NCBI RefSeq assembly: GCF_002086485.1
Contig: NZ_MVHF01000002.1
Span: forward strand, 339,798 to 403,797
Origin: Mycobacterium aquaticum
GTDB lineage: Bacteria > Actinomycetota > Actinomycetes > Mycobacteriales > Mycobacteriaceae
Reading direction: 5' to 3'
DNA: 64,000 bases
Part shown: piece after piece, positions 1 through 8,463 of the stretch
How positions within the stretch are numbered: position 1 is the stretch's first letter
Layout of the letters: every line of letters begins with the position of its first letter
Notes under the pieces: model-generated
Told to the model about the DNA's origin: nothing
Seen by the model: only the letters and a program-made list of their open reading frames with translations
Databases searched by the model: none
Program-made: the position numbers and the translations under genes

Positions 1-865
1 GAGTAGCGGCCCAACTGGCGAGCAGGGTCAGGGCATCTGCTGACGGGCTGGCCGGTTCCGGGCTGTAGATCGTCAGGACCAATCCGGGATCGGCAGGGAG
101 CGGCATCGTTTCGTACTCGACCTGAATGTCTCCGACGACCGGGTGATGGAAGGTCTTGGTGCCGGTGTAATGCAGCCGCACATTGTGTTTGGCCCACCGC
201 ACCCGGAATTCCTCGCTGCGGGTGGAGAGTTCGCCTACGAGGTCGGAGATGCTGCGGTCGTAGGGGTCGCGCCCGGCATCGGTGCGTAGCAGATTGACTG
301 CGCTGTCAGCCATCTGGTCCCAGTCCGGGTAGAACTCGCGGGCGGCGGGATCAAGGAAACAGAACCGCACGAAGTTGACCGGCCGGCTGGGGTCGGGATG
401 CAACGGATCCGGGTAGAGCGGGCTGTAGAACGCGTAGGCGAGTTGGTTTCCGCAGACGAGATCGTGGCGAGCGTTGCGCACGAAGGCAGGCACGGTCATG
501 GCGTCGCACACCCGCTGCACCATCGGTCGTACGGTTTTGCTTCGGCGCGGCCGGGACCGTTGTGGGCCGGTGCTGACCGCGCGGTGCAGATCGAAGAGGT
601 GCGATCGTTCGGCCTCGTCCAGTTGCAGGGCGCGGGCAATTGCGTCGAGCACCGTTTCGGACACGCCACGAACCTTGCCGCGCTCGATCTGGGTGTAGTA
701 ATCGACCGAAAGTCCGGCCAGAGTGGCCACCTCTTGCCGGCGCAGACCGGGCACGCGCCGCTTGGCTGCGTCGTAGACAGGTAATCCGAGCTGGTCGGGG
801 GTGATCCGCGCGCGCCGGGACGCGAGGAACTCGCCGATCTGCGCGGCGCGGTCGGAGCTGTCCAT
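1..865 (-). CDS. MmyB-type helix-turn-helix transcriptional regulator (partial, C-terminus off the left edge)
   Basis: The minus frame is open from an ATG at 865 to the left edge, 288 codons without a stop, so the C-terminus is missing. Residues from about 35 to 75 contain an XRE-type helix-turn-helix (VPGLRRQEVATLAGLSVDYYTQIERG), the hallmark of the MmyB-like group. The rest is the MmyB-type ligand-binding domain, with NARHDLVCGN and a final YSPEPASPSADAL stretch. Such proteins usually repress a divergent exporter or oxidoreductase gene and probably bind a fatty-acid-like ligand. The divergent MFS gene at 1043 is the obvious target (inference). Confidence 0.85.
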   Translation of the reverse strand, partial: MDSSDRAAQIGEFLASRRARITPDQLGLPVYDAAKRRVPGLRRQEVATLAGLSVDYYTQIERGKVRGVSETVLDAIARALQLDEAERSHLFDLHRAVSTGPQRSRPRRSKTVRPMVQRVCDAMTVPAFVRNARHDLVCGNQLAYAFYSPLYPDPLHPDPSRPVNFVRFCFLDPAAREFYPDWDQMADSAVNLLRTDAGRDPYDRSISDLVGELSTRSEEFRVRWAKHNVRLHYTGTKTFHHPVVGDIQVEYETMPLPADPGLVLTIYSPEPASPSADALTLLASWAAT

Positions 866-1042
866 AGTGGCGAGGGTACGACCCGACCTCGGCCATCACC
901 AGGTTCTGCGAAGGGGGTGCTGCCGGCACCCCTTTCACTGTCGCCTGCCATCCGCAGGATTTGCCGGGTTCCATGGTGTTGCGGGGTGCTGCGACGCAAA
1001 CACGCTCGCGCAACCGTTTTCCGAAGAGTTTATGAGGTGAGA

Positions 1043-2269
1043 ATGACCCAGTCCGGCCGACAGACCAAGCGATCGACGCGGTTACCCGCGGTGGTGTACG
1101 TGATCGGGGCAGGGATCTTCCTGATGGGCACCACGGAATTCATGATCGCCGGATTGCTTCCGGAGACAGCCGCCGATCTCGGCGTCGACGTCGCCAGGGC
1201 CGGTCTGCTGATCACCGCGTTCGCCATCGGGATGATCATCGGTCCGCCCGTGATGGCATTGGCCACAGTACGTCTGCCCGCCCGAGCCACATTGATGGGT
1301 GCGCTGGCAGTCTTCGCGGCAGGACATGTCGTGGCCGCGGTCAGTGACTCGTTCACCGTTGTTGCCGCCACTCGGTTCGTCACAGCGTTGGCCACAGGTA
1401 CGTTTTGGGCCGTTGGGGCCGTGGTCGCGGCCAAGGCCGCCGGTCCGGGAAACAGTGCACGTGCGCTCGCAGTGATGTCCGGCGGCCTCAGCTTGGCTGT
1501 GATCGCGGGAGTGCCGATCGGTACATTCGCCGGTCAGCTGTCCGGTTGGCGGGGCCCGTTCTGGATGCTCGCAGTGCTGGCCGCGGCCACCATCGCCGCA
1601 GTGGCGATGGTGGCCCCGGCGACTGCCGACGAGGGCGCTCACACGGTGTCGATCCGCGCGGAACTGTCGACGTTGCGGGAGCGGCGGATGTGGGTGGTGC
1701 TGGGTGCGATCACCCTCGCGCAGGCGGGATTCCTTGGCGCCTACAGCTTCATCACGCCATTGTTGACCGAGCGTGCGCGGATCCCGACTGCGCTCGTCCC
1801 CGTCGTCCTGATCGTCTTCGGATTGGGTGCCCTGGGCGGCACCCTCGTCGGCGGTCGATTCGGTGACCGCCGCCCGCTGGTCACGGTCATCACCGCAATA
1901 TCACTCACCACCGCGGCACTGCTGATGCTGGCGGCGGTGGCCGATCACCCGGTGCTCGTGGTGGTGTTGGTGGTCGTGCTCGGAGCATCCGGCCTCGGCG
2001 CCAACCCGGTGCTCATCGCGCAAACCCTGAGCTATGCGGGACGCCAGTCAGCACTGGCGTCGTCGTTGGCCACCGCCGCATTCAATCTCGGCACGGCCGG
2101 GGGATCAGCGCTGGCCGCAGTCACGCTGTCGACTGCCGTGGGCCTGGCGGGGCCTGCGATGCTCGGCGCACTGCTGACGGGATGCGCGCTCGTGCCGGTC
2201 GGCGTGCTGGTCGTTGCTTCGCAGGTCAAGCAGCACCATGCCCGACCATGCCCGGCTGCCGTCAGCTGA
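1043..2269 (+). CDS. MFS drug-efflux-type transporter (DHA1 family)
   Basis: A 408-residue polytopic protein with about 12 hydrophobic segments. It opens with the TM1 signature GTTEFMIAGLLPETAADLG, typical of the DHA1 group that includes chloramphenicol and arabinose-type exporters. The frame is open upstream to 917, but the ATG at 1043 is preceded by GAGGTGAG and starts just before the first membrane helix, so it is preferred. It is divergent from the MmyB-type regulator, with 177 bases between starts, and is followed 50 bases later by an exported hydrolase. The substrate cannot be told from sequence. Confidence 0.85.
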   Translation: MTQSGRQTKRSTRLPAVVYVIGAGIFLMGTTEFMIAGLLPETAADLGVDVARAGLLITAFAIGMIIGPPVMALATVRLPARATLMGALAVFAAGHVVAAVSDSFTVVAATRFVTALATGTFWAVGAVVAAKAAGPGNSARALAVMSGGLSLAVIAGVPIGTFAGQLSGWRGPFWMLAVLAAATIAAVAMVAPATADEGAHTVSIRAELSTLRERRMWVVLGAITLAQAGFLGAYSFITPLLTERARIPTALVPVVLIVFGLGALGGTLVGGRFGDRRPLVTVITAISLTTAALLMLAAVADHPVLVVVLVVVLGASGLGANPVLIAQTLSYAGRQSALASSLATAAFNLGTAGGSALAAVTLSTAVGLAGPAMLGALLTGCALVPVGVLVVASQVKQHHARPCPAAVS

Positions 2270-2319
2270 CCGCATTTCGTTCCTGCCCACCCTCTTCCCG
2301 ACGACAAGGAGCATCGCTG

Positions 2320-3441
2320 ATGAGATCCACACCGGCACAATTCAATCCGAACCTCAGTCGACGCGGAGTTCTACAGTTGGCGGGCGCAAGTGCGGCGGCG
2401 CTGGGCGTTCTTGTCGCGTCAGGATGTGCCACGTCCGGCGACGCAGCTCCGTCATCGGGACCGGCGGTGCCCGCCGATCTGCCCGCAGGCGACACCTCCC
2501 GCGGAGCGGACAACTTCTACACCAGCGATCGGGTGACCGTTGAGAACGTGTCGTTTCTCAACCAGTACCGGATGTCCGTGTCCGGCAGCTTGTTCGCTCC
2601 CAAGGACTTGGATCGTCGTGCTCGCACTTCGGCGGTGGTCGTGGGACATCCGATGGGCGCGGTCAAAGAACAGAGCGCCAACCTGTATGCCACGAAGCTG
2701 GCCGAGCAGGGGTTCGTTGCGATGTCACTTGATCTGTCGTTCTGGGGTGACAGCGCCGGCGAACCCCGTAACGCGGTGTCCCCGGATATCTATGCCGAGG
2801 ACTTCAGTGCCGCAGTGGACTTTCTGCGCACCCAGGCGTTCGTGGACCGGGAACGGATCGGTGCGCTCGGGATCTGCGGCAGTGGCAGCTTCGTTGTCAG
2901 CGCCGCGAAGATCGACCCGCGTATCAAGGCGATCGCGACGGTCAGCATGTACGACATGGGCGCTGCCAACCGCAACGGGCTGCGCCATTCGGTCACCGCA
3001 GAGCAGCGACAGCAGATCATCGAACACGCCGCACGGCAACGCGACGTGGAATTCGCCGGGGGTGCAGTGGAATACACAGCTGGGACACCCGAACAGCTCA
3101 CGGACCGATCCACCGCAGTAGACCGGGAATTCTACGACTTCTACCGCACCTCAAGAGGTTTCAGTTCCAAGACCACCACACACCCCACCCTGGCCAGCAA
3201 TGTCAAGTTCATGAACTTCTATCCCTTCACCGACATCGAAACCATCTCCCCGCGGCCGATGCTCTTCATCGCCGGAGAACACGCACACTCCCGCGAGTTC
3301 AGCGAAGACGCGTTCCGGTTGGCGGGGCCGGCCAAACAGCTCGTGATCGTGCCCGGCGCCGGCCACGTCGACCTCTACGACCGGGTCGAGCTCATTCCGT
3401 TCGCCACCCTGTCGACGTTCTTCCGCGACGGCCTGACCTGA
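2320..3441 (+). CDS. Exported alpha/beta hydrolase with cysteine in the nucleophile elbow
   Basis: 373 residues. The N-terminus has twin arginines (R14, R15), a hydrophobic stretch and a lipobox-like ASGC ending at C36, so it is probably a Tat-exported lipoprotein. The ATG at 2320 follows AAGGA. The alpha/beta hydrolase fold is shown by the VVGHPMGAVKEQ strand-loop, the elbow GICGSG with C186 where a serine is usual, and GAGHVDLYD with H349 near the C-terminus. A Cys nucleophile is known in dienelactone-hydrolase-like enzymes; the substrate here is unknown. It may be co-transcribed with the upstream MFS gene. Convergent with uppP. Confidence 0.8.
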   Translation: MRSTPAQFNPNLSRRGVLQLAGASAAALGVLVASGCATSGDAAPSSGPAVPADLPAGDTSRGADNFYTSDRVTVENVSFLNQYRMSVSGSLFAPKDLDRRARTSAVVVGHPMGAVKEQSANLYATKLAEQGFVAMSLDLSFWGDSAGEPRNAVSPDIYAEDFSAAVDFLRTQAFVDRERIGALGICGSGSFVVSAAKIDPRIKAIATVSMYDMGAANRNGLRHSVTAEQRQQIIEHAARQRDVEFAGGAVEYTAGTPEQLTDRSTAVDREFYDFYRTSRGFSSKTTTHPTLASNVKFMNFYPFTDIETISPRPMLFIAGEHAHSREFSEDAFRLAGPAKQLVIVPGAGHVDLYDRVELIPFATLSTFFRDGLT

Positions 3442-3456
3442 TCAGGTCTTCGACCG

Positions 3457-4374
3457 TCAGCGTGCCGTCAGCCAGAGCAGACTGCCGAGGCCGGCGACAA
3501 CGCAGTAGATCGCAAACGGGGTCAGGGTGCGGGTTTCGAAGTAGCGGGTCAGAAACCGCACGGCCAGGTAGGCGCTGACGAACGACGCGATGCTGCCCAG
3601 CAACACCTGGCCTCCGATGCCGCTGCCCTGCGGACCGAACAGCTCGGGGATCTTCAGCACGCCTGCCGCGAGGATCACGGGTGTCGCGAGCAGGAACGAG
3701 AACCGTGCAGCGTCCTCATGGGAGAGGCCCCGCAGGAGACCGGCAGCCATGGTCACACCGGACCGGCTGATCCCCGGTAGCAGTGCCAAAGCCTGCGCCG
3801 AGCCGATCAGCACACCGCGCGCCATGGGAATCTTGCTGATCCGCACATCGGCTTCGGTGAGCAGGGCGCCCGCTGTGGCCGCACCGGGCGCATCGGTGAC
3901 CGTCTGTACGGCTGCGCGGCGTCGCAGCCGCTCGGCCCCGTAGAGCACGGCACCGTTGATGGCGAGGAACACGGCGGCAGGCACCGGCTTGCCGAGAGTC
4001 GTGCGGAACAGATGGTCGAGCGCCAGGCCGGCGATGCCCACGGGGATCGTCGCGGCGATGATCATCCACGCCAGGCGCTCGTTGGACTCGGTGATGCGCC
4101 GATAGCGGATGGAGGTGACCAGGCCGCGCACGATGGCGACCCAGTCCCGCCAGAAGAACACGAGCAACGCCAGTGCGGTCGCGACGTGCAAGCCGACGAT
4201 GAACGCCAGATACGGCGACTCGGGTGCGGACACGTCGAGGTCGCGGCCCCATTGGCCGCCGACGAGCGCGGGGATCAGGATCGAATGGCCGAGGCTGGAC
4301 ACCGGAAACAGTTCGGTGACACCCTGCAGAGCTCCGACGACGAGCGCCTCCAGATAACTGAGGTGTGCTGACAC
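3457..4374 (-). CDS. uppP: Undecaprenyl-diphosphatase UppP (BacA)
   Basis: 305-residue integral membrane enzyme that dephosphorylates undecaprenyl (in mycobacteria decaprenyl) diphosphate, recycling the lipid carrier of cell-wall synthesis. It shows both family motifs: GALQGVTELFPVSSLGHS near residues 14-32 and LLPGISRSGVTMAAGL in the C-terminal half. An ATG upstream at 4551 is open, but the GTG at 4374 is chosen because AAGGGAA lies just before it and the protein then begins at the usual SAHLSYLEALVVG. Family overproduction is known to give bacitracin resistance. Confidence 0.93.
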   Translation of the reverse strand: MSAHLSYLEALVVGALQGVTELFPVSSLGHSILIPALVGGQWGRDLDVSAPESPYLAFIVGLHVATALALLVFFWRDWVAIVRGLVTSIRYRRITESNERLAWMIIAATIPVGIAGLALDHLFRTTLGKPVPAAVFLAINGAVLYGAERLRRRAAVQTVTDAPGAATAGALLTEADVRISKIPMARGVLIGSAQALALLPGISRSGVTMAAGLLRGLSHEDAARFSFLLATPVILAAGVLKIPELFGPQGSGIGGQVLLGSIASFVSAYLAVRFLTRYFETRTLTPFAIYCVVAGLGSLLWLTAR

Positions 4375-4547
4375 GCAAGGTTCCCTTCGGTCGACGCCTC
4401 GCCGGCGCTCGACGGTAGGGCCATGCCCAGGCGCTGAGTTTGATGTCGGTGCGATCGGTGACCGCAACCGCAACCACCGTAGGTGGCCCTTGCTGAGCTT
4501 TTGCTGAAGGGAACTGGTGAACTGACTGGACGCCGGATTGCCACGGA

Positions 4548-5252
4548 TCAAACGGTCGTCGTGACACCTACATAGGACAACACGACATCGGATTCATCGG
4601 TCTTGCGTGTCAACGTCGCGTACGAGCGGATGAAGGACTGGCCCACGCAGCCGTCGATCTTGACGTGAAAGTTGCTGATCATGATCCATGGTCTGGCGCT
4701 CTTGAATTCCTTCTTGTCGACCGGCACCACGATGATGATGCCGGGTTTGAGGCCCACTGTGATGACGCCGTTGACCGGTGTGCCGATCACGGGCACCACC
4801 GTCGTCGGAAGTGCACCGACGGGACCGGAGAGGCCGACCGACGGGGTGAGCCCGGCGCTGCCGGCCATCGTCACACCGTTCGACGTGCTCATGTCGACAC
4901 CGCATCCGATCTCATATCCGACCTCCAACAATCCTTGGGGGTCGCCCGGGCCGGCCAACGTCCCGGTGAATGTGCCGTTGGCGAGATACTCCCGCGATGA
5001 GACGGCAGTCGTCAACGGAGGCACCGGAACCTGAGCCTCGTCCATCGCCCCGAGTGTCAGGAACCAGCCGTCCGGCGTGTGAACGCTGACTGTCTCGCCG
5101 GATGTCACCTTTCCGTCGGTGGCGGGGTCTGCGGCGGGAGGCGGGGTGGCGGGATCGGGATCGGCCCCAGCCGGAGGCGAGATGGTCGCGGCGAGGGCGA
5201 CGCACACGACGAAAGCCGCGGCGCGGCGGAAACCCACAGCCGATGGATTCAC
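4548..5252 (-). CDS. MspA-family outer-membrane porin
   Basis: 234 residues. The signal peptide (RRAAAFVVCVALAATISPPAGA) is followed by a mature domain with the MspA-family core: DGWFLTLGAMDEAQVPVPPL, a GYEIGCGVDMS segment, and the C-terminal KIDGCVGQSFIRSYATLT. In MspA the subunits form an octameric pore through the mycolic-acid outer membrane. A Pro/Ala/Asp-rich linker of about 15 residues follows the signal peptide. The start is taken as the GTG at 5252; no Shine-Dalgarno is visible, and a -10-like TAGCGT ends 7 bases upstream, so the mRNA is probably leaderless. Two cysteines may form a disulfide. Confidence 0.9.
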   Translation of the reverse strand: MNPSAVGFRRAAAFVVCVALAATISPPAGADPDPATPPPAADPATDGKVTSGETVSVHTPDGWFLTLGAMDEAQVPVPPLTTAVSSREYLANGTFTGTLAGPGDPQGLLEVGYEIGCGVDMSTSNGVTMAGSAGLTPSVGLSGPVGALPTTVVPVIGTPVNGVITVGLKPGIIIVVPVDKKEFKSARPWIMISNFHVKIDGCVGQSFIRSYATLTRKTDESDVVLSYVGVTTTV

Positions 5253-5259
5253 GGCCGAT

Positions 5260-5265
5260 ACGCTA
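5260..5265 (-). promoter_or_regulatory. -10 element of a probable leaderless promoter for the MspA-family gene
   Basis: On the minus strand TAGCGT (matching TANNNT) ends 7 bases before the GTG start at 5252, placing the transcription start on or next to the start codon. Leaderless transcripts are common in mycobacteria. No Shine-Dalgarno-like purine run precedes the GTG, which fits. Confidence 0.45.
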
Positions 5266-5441
5266 GACCTGCGGTGATTCGTCGCTTGGCCGACGCTCGG
5301 TACCGAGAGCACAGTCGTTATGGCGCCGTGATCGAGATGGGATGTGGCCAGGGCGGGTGAGTGGTCCAACCGCATGCACCATCTGCACTCGGGCCCTATC
5401 GTGGAGGAGAACGCCTGGTCGGGCGTCATTGAGGAGTGGTG

Positions 5442-5681
5442 ATGAGCGGTCGTAAGTGGGCGCTGGCACTGTTGGTTGGTGCCGCCCTGGCCGCCACGGC
5501 TGGCAGCGGGCTGGCGCACGCGCAGCCGGATCCCGCTGTGCCGGTGATCCCATCGATCCTCGATCAGTTGGTCACGTCGGGACCTGCGTTGGACGTCGAT
5601 CCGAGCGACCAGGGTGGTCGGTCCAAGTACTCCGACGACGTCGGGATGGTCTGCCAGAACCTCACGGCTCGCTGCCGTTGA
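5442..5681 (+). CDS. Small secreted protein of unknown function
   Basis: 79 residues with a clear signal peptide (KWALALLVGAALAATAGSGLAHA, cleavage expected after AHA). The mature part of about 50 residues is Pro/Asp-rich and ends with two cysteines in VCQNLTARCR. The ATG at 5442 follows GAGGAG directly. It is divergent from the MspA gene and convergent with glutaminase. I do not recognise a family; similar short secreted proteins are common in mycobacteria. The C-terminal cysteine pair suggests an extracytoplasmic disulfide. Confidence 0.65.
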   Translation: MSGRKWALALLVGAALAATAGSGLAHAQPDPAVPVIPSILDQLVTSGPALDVDPSDQGGRSKYSDDVGMVCQNLTARCR

Positions 5682-5732
5682 TGCTCTGCAGTTGACTGGC
5701 AACCGGCCATAGCCGTCGCCAGTGTGCGTCCT

Positions 5733-5760
5733 CTGCGAAAAGTGGGCCGATTTTTCGCAG
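5733..5760. terminator. Stem-loop terminator between convergent genes
   Basis: Perfect 9-bp inverted repeat CTGCGAAAA / TTTTCGCAG with a 10-base loop, lying in the 101-base gap between the ends of the small secreted protein gene and the glutaminase gene. Either strand carries an A/T run at the inner end of the stem, so it could work in both directions. Confidence 0.5.
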
Positions 5761-5782
5761 CCAGTTCACACTCGCGAGAGGC

Positions 5783-6715
5783 TCAGAACACCGACCAGCG
5801 GGCCAGCCGGGCGAATTCCTCGATGGCGGCGACTCCACCGGCAGAGTTGCCTGCGGCGTCCAGGGGCGGGCTCCACACACAGATGACGCCGTGCCCGGGC
5901 ATGATGGCCAGCACCCCACCGCCGATGCCGCTCTTGGCGGGCAGGCCGATCCGGTAGGCGATGTCACCGGCCGCGCCGTACATGCCCGAGGTCAACAGGA
6001 CCGCATTCACCCGACGGACGCTGTCTTCGTCGAGAACGCAGGCAGCGGCGCTGCGGTCGGCGAGGAAGAGGGCCGCCCTGGCCAGCGCTCGTACATCAGC
6101 CGTGATCGCGCACTGTGCGAAGTACTGGCGCAACACGTCGTCGATGGGATTCTGCAGGTGGCCGTGTTCGGCGAGCACATGGGCGATCGCCGAATTGCGG
6201 TGTCCCGTCAGGTACTCCGAACTTGCCGTGCGTGCGTCGGACTCGAAAACGGCGCTGGCGTCGGCGTTTCGGAGCAACGCGATGGTCGCGGCCGTGGCGT
6301 CGCCGGCGTGAATGATGAGCCGGTCGGTGACGACGATGGCCCCGGAGTTGACGAAGGGGTTGGCGGGCTTGCCATGGCTGCGCTCCAGGTCGGCGACGGA
6401 GCCGTAGCCGGCATTGGTCGGCCCCCAGCCGATGTCCTGCCATGCGCCACGGTCGTATCCGAGTAGCGCGCACAGAGCGAACAACTTCGACAGGCTCTGG
6501 ATCGAGAACACCTCTGCGCTGTCGCCCGTGTGCAGCAGCGTGCCGTCCACGCCTGCGACCGCCATCGCAAACTTGGTGGCGGGGACATCCGCCAGAGCCG
6601 GGATCTGTGTGCTCACCAGTCCATCGCAGGCGGCCTGCCTGCCGCGCTCGGCCGCGGCGTGCAGGTACTCGAGGTTCGATTCGGTGCGAGAGGGTCGGTG
6701 GATGCACGTGGCCAC
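5783..6715 (-). CDS. glsA: Glutaminase
   Basis: 310 residues, the usual length for bacterial glutaminases that hydrolyse glutamine to glutamate and ammonia. Family features seen: the serine-dependent SLSK catalytic motif in VFSIQSLSKLFALCALL, the NPFVNSGAIVVTD segment, the TSGMYGAAGDIAYRIGLPAKSGIGGGVLAIMPG block and a final GNSAGG. It is divergent from the APC permease of the amine island, with 209 bases between. Glutamine turnover fits next to a glutamine-synthetase-like locus, but nothing shows co-regulation. Confidence 0.92.
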   Translation of the reverse strand: MATCIHRPSRTESNLEYLHAAAERGRQAACDGLVSTQIPALADVPATKFAMAVAGVDGTLLHTGDSAEVFSIQSLSKLFALCALLGYDRGAWQDIGWGPTNAGYGSVADLERSHGKPANPFVNSGAIVVTDRLIIHAGDATAATIALLRNADASAVFESDARTASSEYLTGHRNSAIAHVLAEHGHLQNPIDDVLRQYFAQCAITADVRALARAALFLADRSAAACVLDEDSVRRVNAVLLTSGMYGAAGDIAYRIGLPAKSGIGGGVLAIMPGHGVICVWSPPLDAAGNSAGGVAAIEEFARLARWSVF

Positions 6716-6818
6716 AGCGGTCCTCCTGTCGCGCTTGCGATGTCGCTGCCGAAGTGAAAGGACGGGTGATTAGTCCTTTGTAGCCCGGCCGGTTAACAGC
6801 ATGTCACGTTCGCGAGAT

Positions 6819-6849
6819 TTGGTCTATAGGTCTTGTTTTTAGGTCTTTT
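6819..6849 (+). promoter_or_regulatory. Candidate operator of the GntR/FCD regulator upstream of the APC permease
   Basis: TTGGTCTATAGGTCTTG at 6819-6835 followed by TAGGTCTTTT at 6840-6849, an AT-rich island in otherwise GC-rich DNA. The 10-mer TCTATAGGTC (6823-6832) recurs, inverted, at 18439-18448, and ATAGGTCTT recurs at 10077-10085 next to the gntR gene. The shared motif at three promoters of one locus suggests one regulator (inference). Confidence 0.5.
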
Positions 6850-6924
6850 AAATCGTACGCTCGCGTCACCTGTAACGAACGTCACGTTGCACCCGGGTAG
6901 GTATCAGGAAAGGAAGGCTTGTCC

Positions 6925-8463
6925 ATGGCCGTTGAATCAACACCCGCGGCACCGCCCGCGACCGGCTCGGACGGGAGTCGTGCGACCCTCAAGCGTGGAG
7001 CGATCGGCCTGGTCGGCGTGGTGTTCATGGTGGTGGCGTTCTCCGCACCCATCACCGCGATGACCGGAAATCTGCCTGTGGCAGTGGGTTTCGGTAACGG
7101 TCTGGGTGCTCCGGGCGGGTTCGTCATCGCGACGGTGGTCCTCACCATCTTCAGCGTCGGGTTCATCGCGCTGGCCCGGCACATCACCGCCGCCGGCGCG
7201 TTCTACACGTTCGTCTCGCGCGGGTGGTCGAAGATCCCGGGTCTGGCGGCCGGCGTGATGTCGATGTTCACCTACATGACGATGGAAGCCGGCCTGATCG
7301 GCATCTTCTCGGCGTTCACCAATCAGGCATTCAGCCAGCAGCTCGGGATCAACCTGCCGTGGGAGGTCTACGCGGCGGTGTGCCTCGTGGTGATCGCGGT
7401 GCTGTCGCATTTCGACATCTCGGTCGCCGCCAAGGTGCTCGGTGTGGTGCTGGTCTGTGAGATCGGCATGCTCACCATCAGCGCCATCGCGTCGCTCATC
7501 CATCACCCGGACGGGATGAGCTTCACGTCGCTGAGCCCGGTGTCGGCGCTGTCCACCAACGGTGTGGCCGGTGGCGTCGTCGGGCTGGGCCTGCTGATGG
7601 CGTTCTGGTCCTGGGTCGGGTTCGAGTCCACCGCGATCTACGGCGAGGAGTCCAAAGACCCCAAGAGCATCGTGCCGCTGGCCACGATGATCGCGGTCAT
7701 CGGCATCGGCGCGTTCTACACCTTCATCTCCTGGGGCGTCATCGTCGGCAATGGCCCGGACAAGGCAGTGGAACTGGCCTCGGGCTCCGACCCCTTCCAA
7801 CTGCTCTACAGCCCGGCCCGGGAGTATCTCGGTGAGTGGGGTGTGACCGCCTTCGAATGGTTGGTACTGGGCGGCTCTTTCGCATGTGCGCTGGCCATCC
7901 ACAACTCAGCGGCCCGCTACCTGTTCGCGTTCGGTCGCGACGGCCTGCTGTGGCGCCGCCTGGGCGGTGCACACCACCGGCACGCCTCGCCCTGGGTGGC
8001 GTCGTTGACCCAGAGCGTGTTCGCTGCCGTCCTCCTGATCATCTGCGCGGTGTCGGACAGCGACCCCTACGCCGTGCTGTTCGTACTCGTCGCGATCCTG
8101 GCCACGCTGTGTCTGCTGATCGTGCAGACGATGTCCTCGATCTCGACGATCGTGTACTTCCACGTCAAGAAGGAACATCCCGAGACCGCACACTGGTGGC
8201 GCACGCTGGTGGCGCCGGCCGTCGGCGGGCTTGGCATGCTGTACGTGATCTACCTGATGGCCTCCAATATGACAGCTGCGGCCGGAAGTGCCTCGGATAC
8301 CTTGTTTTTCAAGTTGATCCCGTGGATCGTCGGTCTCTTGTTCCTCGGGTCGATGGCCGTCGCCGTCGTGTGGCGCAAGACCAACCCACGCCGTTACGCC
8401 CGCATCGGCAGCACCGTGTTCGACGACCGCCCCGACGAGCTGCTGGCGGCGGATCGGGCATGA
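6925..8463 (+). CDS. APC-superfamily amino acid/amine permease
   Basis: 512 residues with about 12 membrane helices. Family signature seen: GAIGLVGVVFMVVAFSAPITAMTGN in TM1, then GFGNGLGAPGGF and the TM6 segment FWSWVGFESTAIYGEESKDPKSIV, as in APC permeases that import amino acids and polyamines. The ATG at 6925 follows AAGGAAGG; a TTG at 6919 is less well placed. The gene starts the catabolic island and overlaps the next SDR by ATGA, so it probably brings in the pathway substrate, likely an amine or amino acid derivative. Confidence 0.88.
   Translation: MAVESTPAAPPATGSDGSRATLKRGAIGLVGVVFMVVAFSAPITAMTGNLPVAVGFGNGLGAPGGFVIATVVLTIFSVGFIALARHITAAGAFYTFVSRGWSKIPGLAAGVMSMFTYMTMEAGLIGIFSAFTNQAFSQQLGINLPWEVYAAVCLVVIAVLSHFDISVAAKVLGVVLVCEIGMLTISAIASLIHHPDGMSFTSLSPVSALSTNGVAGGVVGLGLLMAFWSWVGFESTAIYGEESKDPKSIVPLATMIAVIGIGAFYTFISWGVIVGNGPDKAVELASGSDPFQLLYSPAREYLGEWGVTAFEWLVLGGSFACALAIHNSAARYLFAFGRDGLLWRRLGGAHHRHASPWVASLTQSVFAAVLLIICAVSDSDPYAVLFVLVAILATLCLLIVQTMSSISTIVYFHVKKEHPETAHWWRTLVAPAVGGLGMLYVIYLMASNMTAAAGSASDTLFFKLIPWIVGLLFLGSMAVAVVWRKTNPRRYARIGSTVFDDRPDELLAADRA

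Noticed and set aside
351..1013. Open frame of 220 codons on the minus strand
   Set aside because: It is in another frame of the MmyB-type regulator gene, which has clear domain motifs and no stop; the translation is low-complexity Arg/Pro/Ala typical of a shadow frame.
3435..3448. GACCTGATCAGGTC palindrome as a terminator between the hydrolase and uppP
   Set aside because: The stem would be only 5 bp around GATC with no T-run; too weak to call.
6716..6924. Possible GlnR nitrogen-regulator box (AC-N9-AC) before the permease
   Set aside because: GTAAC and GTCAC elements occur, but the spacings are 7, 8 or 14 rather than 9, so the consensus is not met.
7836..8459. Upstream extension of the SDR frame starting at 7836
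   Set aside because: This part overlaps the permease membrane helices in another frame and translates to Arg-rich sequence; the ATG at 8460 with ATGA overlap is the natural start.
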